Source: Planctomycetota bacterium (GTDB lineage: Bacteria; Planctomycetota; UBA1135; GCA-002686595). Taken from it: a stretch of DNA of 64,000 nt. The number at the start of each line of letters is the position of its first letter. Positions within the stretch are counted from its first letter, which is position 1. The stretch spans positions 1-64,000 of the forward strand of contig JAIOPM010000046.1 in NCBI GenBank assembly GCA_021413885.1. The letters are read 5' to 3'. Below are positions 34,208 to 41,889 of this stretch, in pieces. The translations under genes were made by a program, and so were the position numbers. Below the pieces are notes generated by a model. The model worked only from the letters and a program-made list of their open reading frames with translations, was not told the origin of the DNA and did no database searches.

Positions 34208-35197
34208 ATGAAAACGCTGCTCGCTCTCGCGCTCTGCGCCACGCCCTCGTTCGCTCAGTCGGAGACCAAGCCCGTCGCCCCGCGACTCGGCTCGGGCACG
34301 CACGTCTTCGAATGGGACTCGACCTTCGGCAAACGGCCCGACGGCAAGGACCTGGGCAACACGCACGGTTGCGTCGCGATCGACTCGAAGGGGCGGATCT
34401 ACTTCAACACCGACACCGAGGACGCGGTGATGGTCTTCGATGCGAGCGGCAAATTCTTGAAGAGCTGGGGCAAGGACTTTCGCGGCGGACTGCACGGCAT
34501 GACGATCGTGCGGGACGAGAAGCGCGAAGCGATCTACCTCGCGCACACCGGTCGCCACGAAGTCGTCAAGGCGACTCTCGACGGCGACGTGTTGCGCTCG
34601 TTCGGCTTTCCCGCGATGTCGGGCGTCTACACCAAGCCCGAGGAGTTCAATCCGACCAGCGTCGCGATCGCGCCGACCGGCGAGATATTCATCGCCGACG
34701 GTTACGGCAAGTCGTGGGTGCACAAGTACGACGCGCACGGCGAGTACGTGCGCTCGTTCGGCGGGCCGGGCACCGAGCCCGGGAAGATGCAGACGCCGCA
34801 CGGGCTCCTGATCGACACGCGCGGCGAAACGCCGACGTTGATCGTCGCGGACCGCGAGAATCATCGCCTTCAGATCTTCGACCTCGACTGCAAGTTGATC
34901 GGTGTCGTCGATCACGATCTGCGCCGGCCGTGCAACCTCGCGCTCGCGGGCGACGAGCTCGCCGTCGCGGATCTCGGCGGGCGCGTGACGATCCTGAACG
35001 CGAAGAATCAGCTCGTTTGTCACCTCGGCGACAACCCGGATGAGTCTTTGCGCGCCGAGAACGGCGTGCCGCGTGAGAAATGGAAGGACGGCGAGTTCCT
35101 GGCGCCGCACGGCATCGCGTGGGACGCGGCGGGCGACTTGTACGTGCTCGACTGGAACTTCCTCGGGCGTGTCACGAAGTTGCTCCGCGTGCACTGA
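34208..35197 (+). CDS. Secreted NHL-repeat beta-propeller protein
   Basis: 329 residues with a signal peptide (MKTLLALALCATPSFAQ). The mature part is a six-bladed NHL-type propeller: VAIDSKGRIYFNTDTEDAVM, VAIAPTGEIFIADGYGKSW, LIVADRENHRLQIFDLD and HGIAWDAAGDLYVLDWN are blade elements. The pattern (x-VD-x-x-N-x-R-V-x-x-F-D) resembles peptidylglycine alpha-hydroxyglycine lyase-like and SMP-30-like propellers, but the His/Tyr ligand set of the lyase cannot be confirmed. It lies 13 bases after the preceding gene, so the two are probably co-transcribed. Confidence 0.8.
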   Translation: MKTLLALALCATPSFAQSETKPVAPRLGSGTHVFEWDSTFGKRPDGKDLGNTHGCVAIDSKGRIYFNTDTEDAVMVFDASGKFLKSWGKDFRGGLHGMTIVRDEKREAIYLAHTGRHEVVKATLDGDVLRSFGFPAMSGVYTKPEEFNPTSVAIAPTGEIFIADGYGKSWVHKYDAHGEYVRSFGGPGTEPGKMQTPHGLLIDTRGETPTLIVADRENHRLQIFDLDCKLIGVVDHDLRRPCNLALAGDELAVADLGGRVTILNAKNQLVCHLGDNPDESLRAENGVPREKWKDGEFLAPHGIAWDAAGDLYVLDWNFLGRVTKLLRVH

Positions 35198-35343
35198 ACG
35201 CACGGCGGAACGAGCGCTCTCGAACGCGGCGGAGGCGTCATTGCGCGTCGCGAGGCGGTGCGGCTCGGGGCATGCTTGTTGACTTCGAGAGCGACGCGCG
35301 TGAGCGTCACTCACCGTCACCAAGCTCCTCGAGGAATTCATCC

Positions 35344-35814
35344 ATGCTCAAGAACGTTCTCCAATTCACCGCCGCGTCTCTGCTTGCCGCGCTCCCTTCG
35401 CTCGCCGGCGGAAGCGCTCAAAACTACTGCGCGACGTCGCCCAACTCGGTCGGACCGGGCGCGAAGATCCATTGGTCTGGCCCGGTGACTCTGCAACAAG
35501 GCGCATTGACGGTCGACGGTCTTCCGCCTCACGCGTCGGGCTTCTTCGTCTACGGCCTCGGCCAACAGCAGATTCCGTTCGGCAACGGATTGAGCTGCTT
35601 CCCGGGCGCGTCGTGGATCCTCGCGCGCAAAGCCGCCGACGTGAACGGCGCGTGCACGCTCGACGTCCTCGCCGAGGGCGACCAAGACGATTTACGCTTC
35701 ATCCAATACGGCGTGATCGCGTCGCAGACGTTGAGCGTGCAGTACTTCTATCGCGACACGGCCGCGGGCGGAGCGAAGTTCAATTCGACCGACGCGCTGC
35801 TCGTGCAGTTCTGA
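35344..35814 (+). CDS. Small secreted protein with the NYC C-terminal module
   Basis: 156 residues: a signal peptide (about 1-25, ending GGSA) and one module beginning QNYCATSPNSVGPG. It contains QQQIPFGNGLSCFPG and ends VQYFYRDTAAGGAKFNSTD. The FG-GAP protein at 25477-27141 ends with the same module (SNYCTSTVNS, AQIPFGNGFQCVG, FQCWFRDVAGGGSGFNFSD). Such modules are common at the C-terminus of secreted planctomycete proteins as I recall them, and may serve in surface attachment; the function is not established. The start ATG at 35344 has GAGGAA about 10 bases upstream. Confidence 0.8.
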   Translation: MLKNVLQFTAASLLAALPSLAGGSAQNYCATSPNSVGPGAKIHWSGPVTLQQGALTVDGLPPHASGFFVYGLGQQQIPFGNGLSCFPGASWILARKAADVNGACTLDVLAEGDQDDLRFIQYGVIASQTLSVQYFYRDTAAGGAKFNSTDALLVQF

Positions 35815-35821
35815 ACGCGAC

Positions 35822-37018
35822 TCAGAGCCAGTAGCGAAATCCGTACGTGAACCACTGCAGGAAACGCTCGCGCGCCGAGCGTCGCTGCCAATCGTGGATC
35901 GTGAACTCGCGGCACTTCGCGACGTCGGAGTCGAAGTTCGACTGCAAAGTCGACGCGAGCTCGCGATCGAGCAGCACCAACCCGACCTCGAAGTTGTGCA
36001 GGAAGCTGCGCGCGTCGAGGTTGTAGCTGCCGATCGTCCCCCACGTCGAATCGATCGCTCCGACCTTGGCGTGCATCATGCGCTCGGGCCACTCGAAGAT
36101 GCGCACGCCGTGGCGGAGCAAGCGCCCGTACAGGTGACGGCTCGCGTGGTAGACGACCGCGACGTCGCTGACCGACGGCACGATCACGCGCACCGACACG
36201 CCGCGCTCGACGGCGCGCCGGAATTGGCGCCGCAGACCGCGATCGGGGATGAAGTACGCGTTCATGATCGAGATCGTGTGCTTCGCGCGTCGGATCGCGT
36301 GCAAGTAGTCGTGATGCATGCGGAAACGCGAGCGCAGTCCGACGTTGTCCACCGAATAACCGCTGTGACGAAACGCGGCGCCGACCTGGTGCGGCGCGGA
36401 GCTGTCGAGCCCGTGGATCGACGTGCCCGCGACGCGCCGCCACGAGCGCCGGTACGCGCGCTCGAGGTCGTACACGATCGGGCCCTCGACCATCGCGTGC
36501 ATGTCGTGCCAGCCGCCGCCCTCGGGCTCGGGCGCGTATTCGTCGCCGATGTTCAGGCCGCCGGTGAATCCGACCGCGCCGTCGACGATCAGGATCTTCT
36601 GGTGGTTGCGGCGGCTGAACGCCGAACGCGGTCGCCACGGGGCGAGCGGAAAACTCTCGACGACCTCGATGCCCGCGTCGCGGAGTTCGGCGACGTATTT
36701 CTCCGGCAACCCGAACGAACCGAGCGAGTCGAACGAGAAGCGGATGAGCACCCCGCTTTTCGCCCGCGCGATCAACGCCCGTTGGAACTGAGTGCCGACC
36801 GTGTCGGCGCGCACGATGTAGCTCGAGAGGTGGATGTACCGCTTCGCGCCTTCGATCGCGGCGAGCATCGCGGGGAAGCTCTCGCCGCCGGAACGCAGGA
36901 TCGCGATCCGATTGTGGTGCCGCAGCTCGCGCGGGCGCGACAGGTAGTCGAGGTCGGTTCCGGTCGCTTCGGTCGGCTCGTCGCCGAGCAGGATCGAGCG
37001 CCAGTTGCGTGCGAGCAT
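35822..37018 (-). CDS. Phospholipase D family protein, cardiolipin synthase-like
   Basis: 398 residues with two intact HKD motifs: His139-x-Lys141-x4-Asp146 in NHQKILIVDG and His316-x-Lys318-x4-Asp323 in MHAKVGAIDS. These form the catalytic site of PLD-type phosphatidyltransferases. The order and spacing fit ClsB-type cardiolipin synthases, which lack the N-terminal membrane helices of ClsA; no membrane helix is seen here. An unspecific phosphodiesterase cannot be excluded. CATAAT at 37026-37031 lies 7 bases before the ATG, so the mRNA is probably leaderless. Confidence 0.88.
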   Translation of the reverse strand: MLARNWRSILLGDEPTEATGTDLDYLSRPRELRHHNRIAILRSGGESFPAMLAAIEGAKRYIHLSSYIVRADTVGTQFQRALIARAKSGVLIRFSFDSLGSFGLPEKYVAELRDAGIEVVESFPLAPWRPRSAFSRRNHQKILIVDGAVGFTGGLNIGDEYAPEPEGGGWHDMHAMVEGPIVYDLERAYRRSWRRVAGTSIHGLDSSAPHQVGAAFRHSGYSVDNVGLRSRFRMHHDYLHAIRRAKHTISIMNAYFIPDRGLRRQFRRAVERGVSVRVIVPSVSDVAVVYHASRHLYGRLLRHGVRIFEWPERMMHAKVGAIDSTWGTIGSYNLDARSFLHNFEVGLVLLDRELASTLQSNFDSDVAKCREFTIHDWQRRSARERFLQWFTYGFRYWL

Positions 37019-37025
37019 CCCGGGG

Positions 37026-37031
37026 ATTATG
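37026..37031 (-). promoter_or_regulatory. Candidate -10 box (CATAAT) of the PLD-family gene, leaderless spacing
   Basis: CATAAT on the minus strand, 7 bases (CCCCGGG) before the ATG at 37018. No -35 box is evident. The rest of the divergent 236-base gap to 37254 shows nothing more. Confidence 0.4.
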
Positions 37032-37254
37032 GCGCCGGCGCCGCGCCGAACTCGCTCCGCGATCGTTTCACGACCGATTGCCCGTCCCTTGACGCGCGTT
37101 TCCCATCACGGAGTCCGAAGGAACGCTCCGCTTCGCCGGGCCCAAGGCCTCGGGCGACCGACGACCGATACGGTTGCATCGACCGCGGGAGCGGTCCAAA
37201 GGAAGGCCGGCCTCTCGAGAAGATCGAGGCCGCACAAGAGGCAAGGAAGGACAG

Positions 37255-37953
37255 ATGATTGCGATTCGCAGGGCCGAGGAACGCGGCCATTTCGGGCAGG
37301 GCTGGGTCGACGCCTACCACACGTTCTCGTTCGATCGTTATCGCGACCCCGAGCACACCGGCTTTCGCGAGCTCGTCGCTCTGAACGACGAACGCGTCGA
37401 TCCGGGCTTCGAACGCTCGCACACCGCGCCGCGGGACGTGGAGATCCTCTCCTACGTCCTCGAAGGCGACCTCGCCGCGAGCGACGCGCACGGTCACCGC
37501 ACCGTCGTGCACCAAGGCGAGTTCCGGCGCGTCCACGCGAAGGGCGGAGAGGTTCGCGATCGAGCGACCGCCGCGAACGGGACGCCGTTGCACTTGCTCG
37601 AGTTCTGGCTCCGACCCGCGAGCGGACTCGGCGCGGCGGACGTCGAGAGCTTCCACATCGCCGACGCCGACAAGCGCGGCAAACTCAAGCTCGTCGCCTC
37701 CCCCGACGGACGCGACGGCTCGATGAGCGTCGGCACCGACAGCGCGGTTTTCGTGGCGGCGCTCGCGGAAGGCGACACGGTCAGCCATGGGCTCGTCGAA
37801 GGTCGTCACGCGTGGGTCCAAGTCGTGCGCGGCTCGGTGACGCTCAACGGTCGCGTCTTGACCGCGGGCGACGGCGCCGCGGCGAGCGGTGAAGCCAAGG
37901 TCGTCGTCGCCGCGCGTTCGGACGCCGAGATCGTGCTGATCGACCTCGCCTGA
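37255..37953 (+). CDS. Pirin-family bicupin lacking all metal ligands
   Basis: 232 residues, clearly homologous over its length to the next gene and to YhhW/pirin: it starts MIAIRRAEERGHFGQGWVDA and keeps the HTFSFDRYRDPEHTGFREL strand. Pirins of this group are quercetin-2,3-dioxygenase-like enzymes with a metal held by His57, His59, His101 and Glu103. Here those positions read Thr57, Pro59, Arg101 and Arg103 (SHTAPRD and GEVRDRAT), so the metal site is gone. The rest of both cupin domains is intact, suggesting a non-catalytic partner. The start at 37255 is the first ATG of the homologous region. Confidence 0.85.
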   Translation: MIAIRRAEERGHFGQGWVDAYHTFSFDRYRDPEHTGFRELVALNDERVDPGFERSHTAPRDVEILSYVLEGDLAASDAHGHRTVVHQGEFRRVHAKGGEVRDRATAANGTPLHLLEFWLRPASGLGAADVESFHIADADKRGKLKLVASPDGRDGSMSVGTDSAVFVAALAEGDTVSHGLVEGRHAWVQVVRGSVTLNGRVLTAGDGAAASGEAKVVVAARSDAEIVLIDLA

Positions 37954-38000
37954 ACGAGCGCATCGGTTGAAACCGCGGCCCTCGCGGTGCAAAAGGGGGC

Positions 38001-38690
38001 ATGCTTCAAATCCGCAAGGCCGCCGAGCGCGGCCATTTTGATTTCGGGTGGCTCGACACCTTCCACTCGTTCTCGTTCGGCGAGTATTACGACCCGGCGC
38101 ACATGGGCTTTCGCGCGCTGCGCGTCATCAACGAAGACCGCGTCGAACCCGGCGCGGGTTTTCCGACGCACGGTCACCGCGACATGGAGATCGTCACGTA
38201 CGTCCTCGCCGGCGCGCTCGAGCACAAGGACAGCATCGGCACCGGCTCGATCATCCGGCCCGGTGAATTGCAACGCATGAGCGCCGGCCGCGGCGTGCAA
38301 CACTCGGAGTTCAACGCGTCGAAGACCGAGCCCGTGCACTTGCTCCAGATCTGGATCCTGCCCGAGCGTTCCGGCGCGCAACCGGAGTACGAGCAGAAGC
38401 GCTTCGACTTGAGGAACGACCTCCGCTTGATCGCGTCGCACGACGGACGCGCGGGCTCGGTGACGATTCACCAGGACGCGGCGCTGTACGCGGCGCGACC
38501 GACCGCCGGAACGATCGTGAGGCACGAGCTCGCGAAGGCCCGCCACGCGTGGCTCCAGATCGCGAAGGGCGAAATCGAGATCGACGGTTCGAAGCTGGTT
38601 GCCGGCGACGGCGGCGCCGTGTCGAACGTCGCGCAGCTCGAACTGCACGCGACCCAGGACGCGGAGTTCCTGCTCTTCGACCTCGCGTGA
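38001..38690 (+). CDS. Pirin family protein (YhhW-like, quercetin 2,3-dioxygenase type)
   Basis: 229 residues. A full bicupin with the metal site intact: His57 and His59 in FPTHGHRDMEI, His101 and Glu103 in GVQHSEFN. Members of this type cleave quercetin in vitro; the natural substrate is unknown. The start ATG at 38001 has AGGGGG directly upstream. It follows the ligand-less paralog by 47 bases on the same strand, so the two probably arose by tandem duplication and are co-expressed. Confidence 0.92.
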   Translation: MLQIRKAAERGHFDFGWLDTFHSFSFGEYYDPAHMGFRALRVINEDRVEPGAGFPTHGHRDMEIVTYVLAGALEHKDSIGTGSIIRPGELQRMSAGRGVQHSEFNASKTEPVHLLQIWILPERSGAQPEYEQKRFDLRNDLRLIASHDGRAGSVTIHQDAALYAARPTAGTIVRHELAKARHAWLQIAKGEIEIDGSKLVAGDGGAVSNVAQLELHATQDAEFLLFDLA

Positions 38691-38692
38691 CG

Positions 38693-39235
38693 TCAGCCGC
38701 GCACGACGACGATTTCGTCGCCGTCGCGGATCACGCCGTCGGTGACGATCCGACACAACACGCCACGACCGCGGCGTCCCTTGCGATTCGCGCGAGCGAC
38801 TTTCTTCGCGGCGGTCGCGCCGAAGCGCTCGACGAAGTGCATGCACGGTCGGTGCGGCAAGTCGGTGACTTCGAGCACGGCCGTGCCGATCGCGAGGCGC
38901 GTCCCCGGCGGCAAGTTCGCCTCGGAGAGCTCGAGGTCCGCTTGGATCTGATCGCCCGACAGCGCCATCTTCGTTTCGTCGCCGTCGCTGAGCGACCGCA
39001 GGACGTGGACGTTGATCAGCGCGATCTCGTTCTTCGCGGCGACGCTGAACTCGTGCGTCGGCCAACTGTCGCCGACCGCGCCGCGTCCGCTCTCGACCCG
39101 GATCTCGCCGGGCGTCGCGCGCAGGCCTCGTCCGGTGCGCAACACGACGCGGTGCACGCGACCGCGTTCGAGCGGCGACTGCGGTAACCCGAGGAACCAC
39201 GGGTCGAAGCGGAACGACAAATCGAGCAGGCCCAT
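38693..39235 (-). CDS. MOSC-domain protein
   Basis: 180 residues. It contains GRGAVGDSWPTHEFSVAAKN, DLELSEANLPPGTRLAIGTA and VTDLPHRPCMHFVERFG, the strand pattern and conserved Cys region of the MOSC (MoCo sulfurase C-terminal) domain, followed by a C-terminal basic strand GRGVLCRIVTDGVIRDGDEI typical of YiiM-like proteins. Such domains bind molybdenum cofactor or detoxify hydroxylated purines. The start is ATG at 39235. It follows the TrpD-like gene by 14 bases on the same strand and ends two bases from the pirin stop codon. Confidence 0.82.
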   Translation of the reverse strand: MGLLDLSFRFDPWFLGLPQSPLERGRVHRVVLRTGRGLRATPGEIRVESGRGAVGDSWPTHEFSVAAKNEIALINVHVLRSLSDGDETKMALSGDQIQADLELSEANLPPGTRLAIGTAVLEVTDLPHRPCMHFVERFGATAAKKVARANRKGRRGRGVLCRIVTDGVIRDGDEIVVVRG

Positions 39236-39249
39236 CGCGATGGCCGAGC

Positions 39250-40314
39250 TCAGGCGAGCTGACGCAGGCGCTCGACGATCGCGCGCGCGGCGCCGGAGTC
39301 GATCGCCTCGGCAGCGGCGGACACGCCGTCGGCGATCGTCATCACGCGACCGCCGCTCTTCAGGATCAACGCAGCGGCGAGCAACGTCGCGTTGCGCGCG
39401 CCGCCGGGTTGGCCGTCGAGCACCGCGCGCGTGAGGTCTCCGGAAGCGCGTACGAGCTCGGGCACGTCGGCCGCGCCGTAGCCGTCGTCCGGCGGACTGT
39501 AGAGCGGGAGTTCGGGCTCGTGCTCCGCCGCGACGCCGAAGTCGGCGGGCTCGATCGACAACGGCACTTGCTGGGTGCGCGTGAACTCGATGCCGCGCGA
39601 GCGACGTTTGATCGACGGCACGATCCCACCTTCGCGGCCCTGGATCGCGATGCCGCTCGGATGTCCGAGCGCGTGCAGCACCTCGACCGCGTGACCGAGC
39701 ACCGGCCCGGCCTGCGCGCCGATCAGGATCGACGCGGTAGCGGGCGCGATCAGCTTCTCGACCGTCGCGAGCGGCGTGCGCACGCCGATCTCGGCGCGCA
39801 CGCGGCGCATCGTCATCAATGCGGGCAACATGCCCGACGCGGAGATGGCGGCGAAGCGCGCGCGCGCGACCCAGTCCTCGGCTTCGGCGGCATCCCACGT
39901 CATCGAGAGGCCGAGGCTCTCGAGCGCGTTCGCGGCGGTCAGCCCGCGTTTCGGCGGCACGCTGCGGTCGGCGATCAAGAGCACGCGCACTCCCGCGGCG
40001 GCGGCGGCGAGGCTCGCGGCGACTTCGAGCGGCGGAGCCTGCTCGGAACCGTCGTGCGGCGGACACACGCAGACGAGGTCGGTCATGCCGACGCACGGGA
40101 TCGTCGCGCGCGCACGCGCGGCCCGCGCGAACGCGGTCATCTCCTCGACCGAAACGCCCTTCCAACGCAGCGCGATCAGGAACGCGCCGATCTGGATCTC
40201 GCTCTGTTCGCCGGCGAAGATCGAGTCGAAGGCGTGGTAGGCCTCCTCCGAGGTCAGATTGCGTCCATCCCGCCGGGCGGAGCCGAGGATGCGCATCAAG
40301 TCGCGAAGGATCAT
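39250..40314 (-). CDS. TrpD-like (anthranilate phosphoribosyltransferase family) protein with altered PRPP motif
   Basis: 354 residues with the two-domain TrpD layout: a helical N-terminus with FDSIFAGEQSEIQIGAFLIA and LRWKGVSVEEMTAFARAA, then a large alpha/beta domain. In TrpD the PRPP loop reads GTGGD; here the segment reads CVCPPHDGSEQAPPLEVAAS, so this motif is absent, and the loop KHGNRAVSS is replaced by IADRSVPPKRG. It is therefore more like the TrpD2/YbiB group, which bind DNA or unknown ligands and have no tryptophan role. No trp gene is nearby. The start is ATG at 40314. Confidence 0.75.
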   Translation of the reverse strand: MILRDLMRILGSARRDGRNLTSEEAYHAFDSIFAGEQSEIQIGAFLIALRWKGVSVEEMTAFARAARARATIPCVGMTDLVCVCPPHDGSEQAPPLEVAASLAAAAAGVRVLLIADRSVPPKRGLTAANALESLGLSMTWDAAEAEDWVARARFAAISASGMLPALMTMRRVRAEIGVRTPLATVEKLIAPATASILIGAQAGPVLGHAVEVLHALGHPSGIAIQGREGGIVPSIKRRSRGIEFTRTQQVPLSIEPADFGVAAEHEPELPLYSPPDDGYGAADVPELVRASGDLTRAVLDGQPGGARNATLLAAALILKSGGRVMTIADGVSAAAEAIDSGAARAIVERLRQLA

Positions 40315-40446
40315 CTCGTGACGGCGCTCATCGTCCGGTACCGCTGAACTGCGGGGTGCGGAGGACGTGGCAGAGGTTAGCGCCGGCGTCGCCGCGCGGC
40401 AATCGAACGCGACGCGGGACGTCCGACCCGTCCCGAGTCCGAGCCG

Positions 40447-41889
40447 TCAGTCCTTCTTCTCTTCCTTCTTGTCGGGCTTGTCGGACTTCTTCTCGTCCTT
40501 CTTGGCGTCGTCCTTGGACTCGGCCGCGGCCGCGGTCTTCTCCGGTTGCTCTTGGCCCTTGTCGACGCGCGTCTCCGGAGCGAGCGCGCTGTCATTGCGC
40601 GGACGGATGTGCGCGTAGAAGAGCTCCTTGTTCTTCTCGTAGACCACCTTGCCGTCGACGACCGCCTGCTGGACGAACGTCTCGTAATGCATGATGTCGC
40701 CGTCGCAGACGATCAGGTCGCAGTCCTTGCCGACCTCGAGCGAGCCGACGCGGTGATCGACGCCGAGCAAACGCGCCGGCACGATCGTGATCGCCTCGAG
40801 CGCCGCGTCGTTGGTCAAACCGCCGCGTACGCCGAAGCCGGCTTCGACCGTGAGCGCGAGGATGTCGCGACCCGCGATGCCGCCGAGATCGACGCTCTTG
40901 CCCGACGGGACGATCGCGATCTGGACGCCGTGCGCGCGCAGGATCGCGGCGTTCTCGATGCTCGTGCCGCCCGCGGCGACGAGTTCTTCGGACTTGTCGA
41001 CGCGATCGCGCGGCGTCACCACCGCGTACGCGCCGGCGCGGCCGAGTTCCTCGGCGATCGTCCAGCCTTCGCGGCAACCTTCGATCACCGGCCGGAAACC
41101 GTACTTCTGCGCGAGGCGCGCGATGCCGAGCAATTCGTCGCGGTCGTCGGACTGGAAGCGCGCGAGGATTTCGCCCTTCAGGATCTGCAGGATCGTCGCG
41201 TCGGAGTCCTTCTTCGCAGGCTCCTTCAGGTCCTTGTCGTTCTTCTTCTTCTCCTCCCACGCGCGGTAGTCGCGCAGGTACTGAGAGGTCGCCGCGAACT
41301 TGTCGAGCAGACTGCGACGGCCTTGCGGGTTCTGCGCGCTGAAGTTGAGCAGCGTGGTCGCCTTGTCCTTCATCAGCACGCCGTCGATCTCGCCGCGCTT
41401 GAGCTTCAACGCCGCGCCGCTCTGACCGGTGGTGGTGATGCCGTTGCCGAGCGCCATCACCAAGTTCGGCGAGAACGTGTTGACCGAGTCGGCGAAGTCG
41501 CTCGACGCCGCGCCGAACAGTCCGTTCGACGAATACGCGACGAGCCCCGGATAGACGACCAATCCGCCCGCGTCGAGCACGGTCGTGCCCTCGGGCAAGT
41601 CGACCTCGACGCCGATCTTCTCGATCTTGCCGTTCTTCGCGAGCACCGTGGCGTCGCGGAAGCGCGCGCCGGTTCCGGTGTAGAGATCCGCGTGCGTGAC
41701 TGCGAACCACTTGTCCTCTTCCTTCTTCTTGGCGTCGCCGTCCTTCTTGTCGGCGTCCTTCTTCTCGTCCTCCTTCTTGTCGTCGGCGCCCTTCTCTTGG
41801 GCGAAGACGGTCGGGAGCGCGACGAGCGTGCAGAAGCACGCGGCGGCGGCGAACAACAAGCGACGTTGGAGCATCTCGTGGAACTTCAT
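40447..41889 (-). CDS. Exported amidohydrolase-fold protein A, metal ligands lost
   Basis: 480 residues, the last gene of the ten-gene cluster. A signal peptide (about 1-30, ending VFAQ) is followed by a Lys/Asp/Glu-rich segment (about 31-62). The amidohydrolase core has the usual small beta-sandwich ends (DATVLAKNGKIEKIGVEVDL and LGVDHRVGSLEVGKDCDLIV). At the HxH position it reads VVYPGLVAYSSNGLF, without either His. A second charged tail covers about 443-480. Hydrolysis is therefore unlikely. Its ATG overlaps the stop of gene B (ATGA). Confidence 0.82.
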   Translation of the reverse strand: MKFHEMLQRRLLFAAAACFCTLVALPTVFAQEKGADDKKEDEKKDADKKDGDAKKKEEDKWFAVTHADLYTGTGARFRDATVLAKNGKIEKIGVEVDLPEGTTVLDAGGLVVYPGLVAYSSNGLFGAASSDFADSVNTFSPNLVMALGNGITTTGQSGAALKLKRGEIDGVLMKDKATTLLNFSAQNPQGRRSLLDKFAATSQYLRDYRAWEEKKKNDKDLKEPAKKDSDATILQILKGEILARFQSDDRDELLGIARLAQKYGFRPVIEGCREGWTIAEELGRAGAYAVVTPRDRVDKSEELVAAGGTSIENAAILRAHGVQIAIVPSGKSVDLGGIAGRDILALTVEAGFGVRGGLTNDAALEAITIVPARLLGVDHRVGSLEVGKDCDLIVCDGDIMHYETFVQQAVVDGKVVYEKNKELFYAHIRPRNDSALAPETRVDKGQEQPEKTAAAAESKDDAKKDEKKSDKPDKKEEKKD

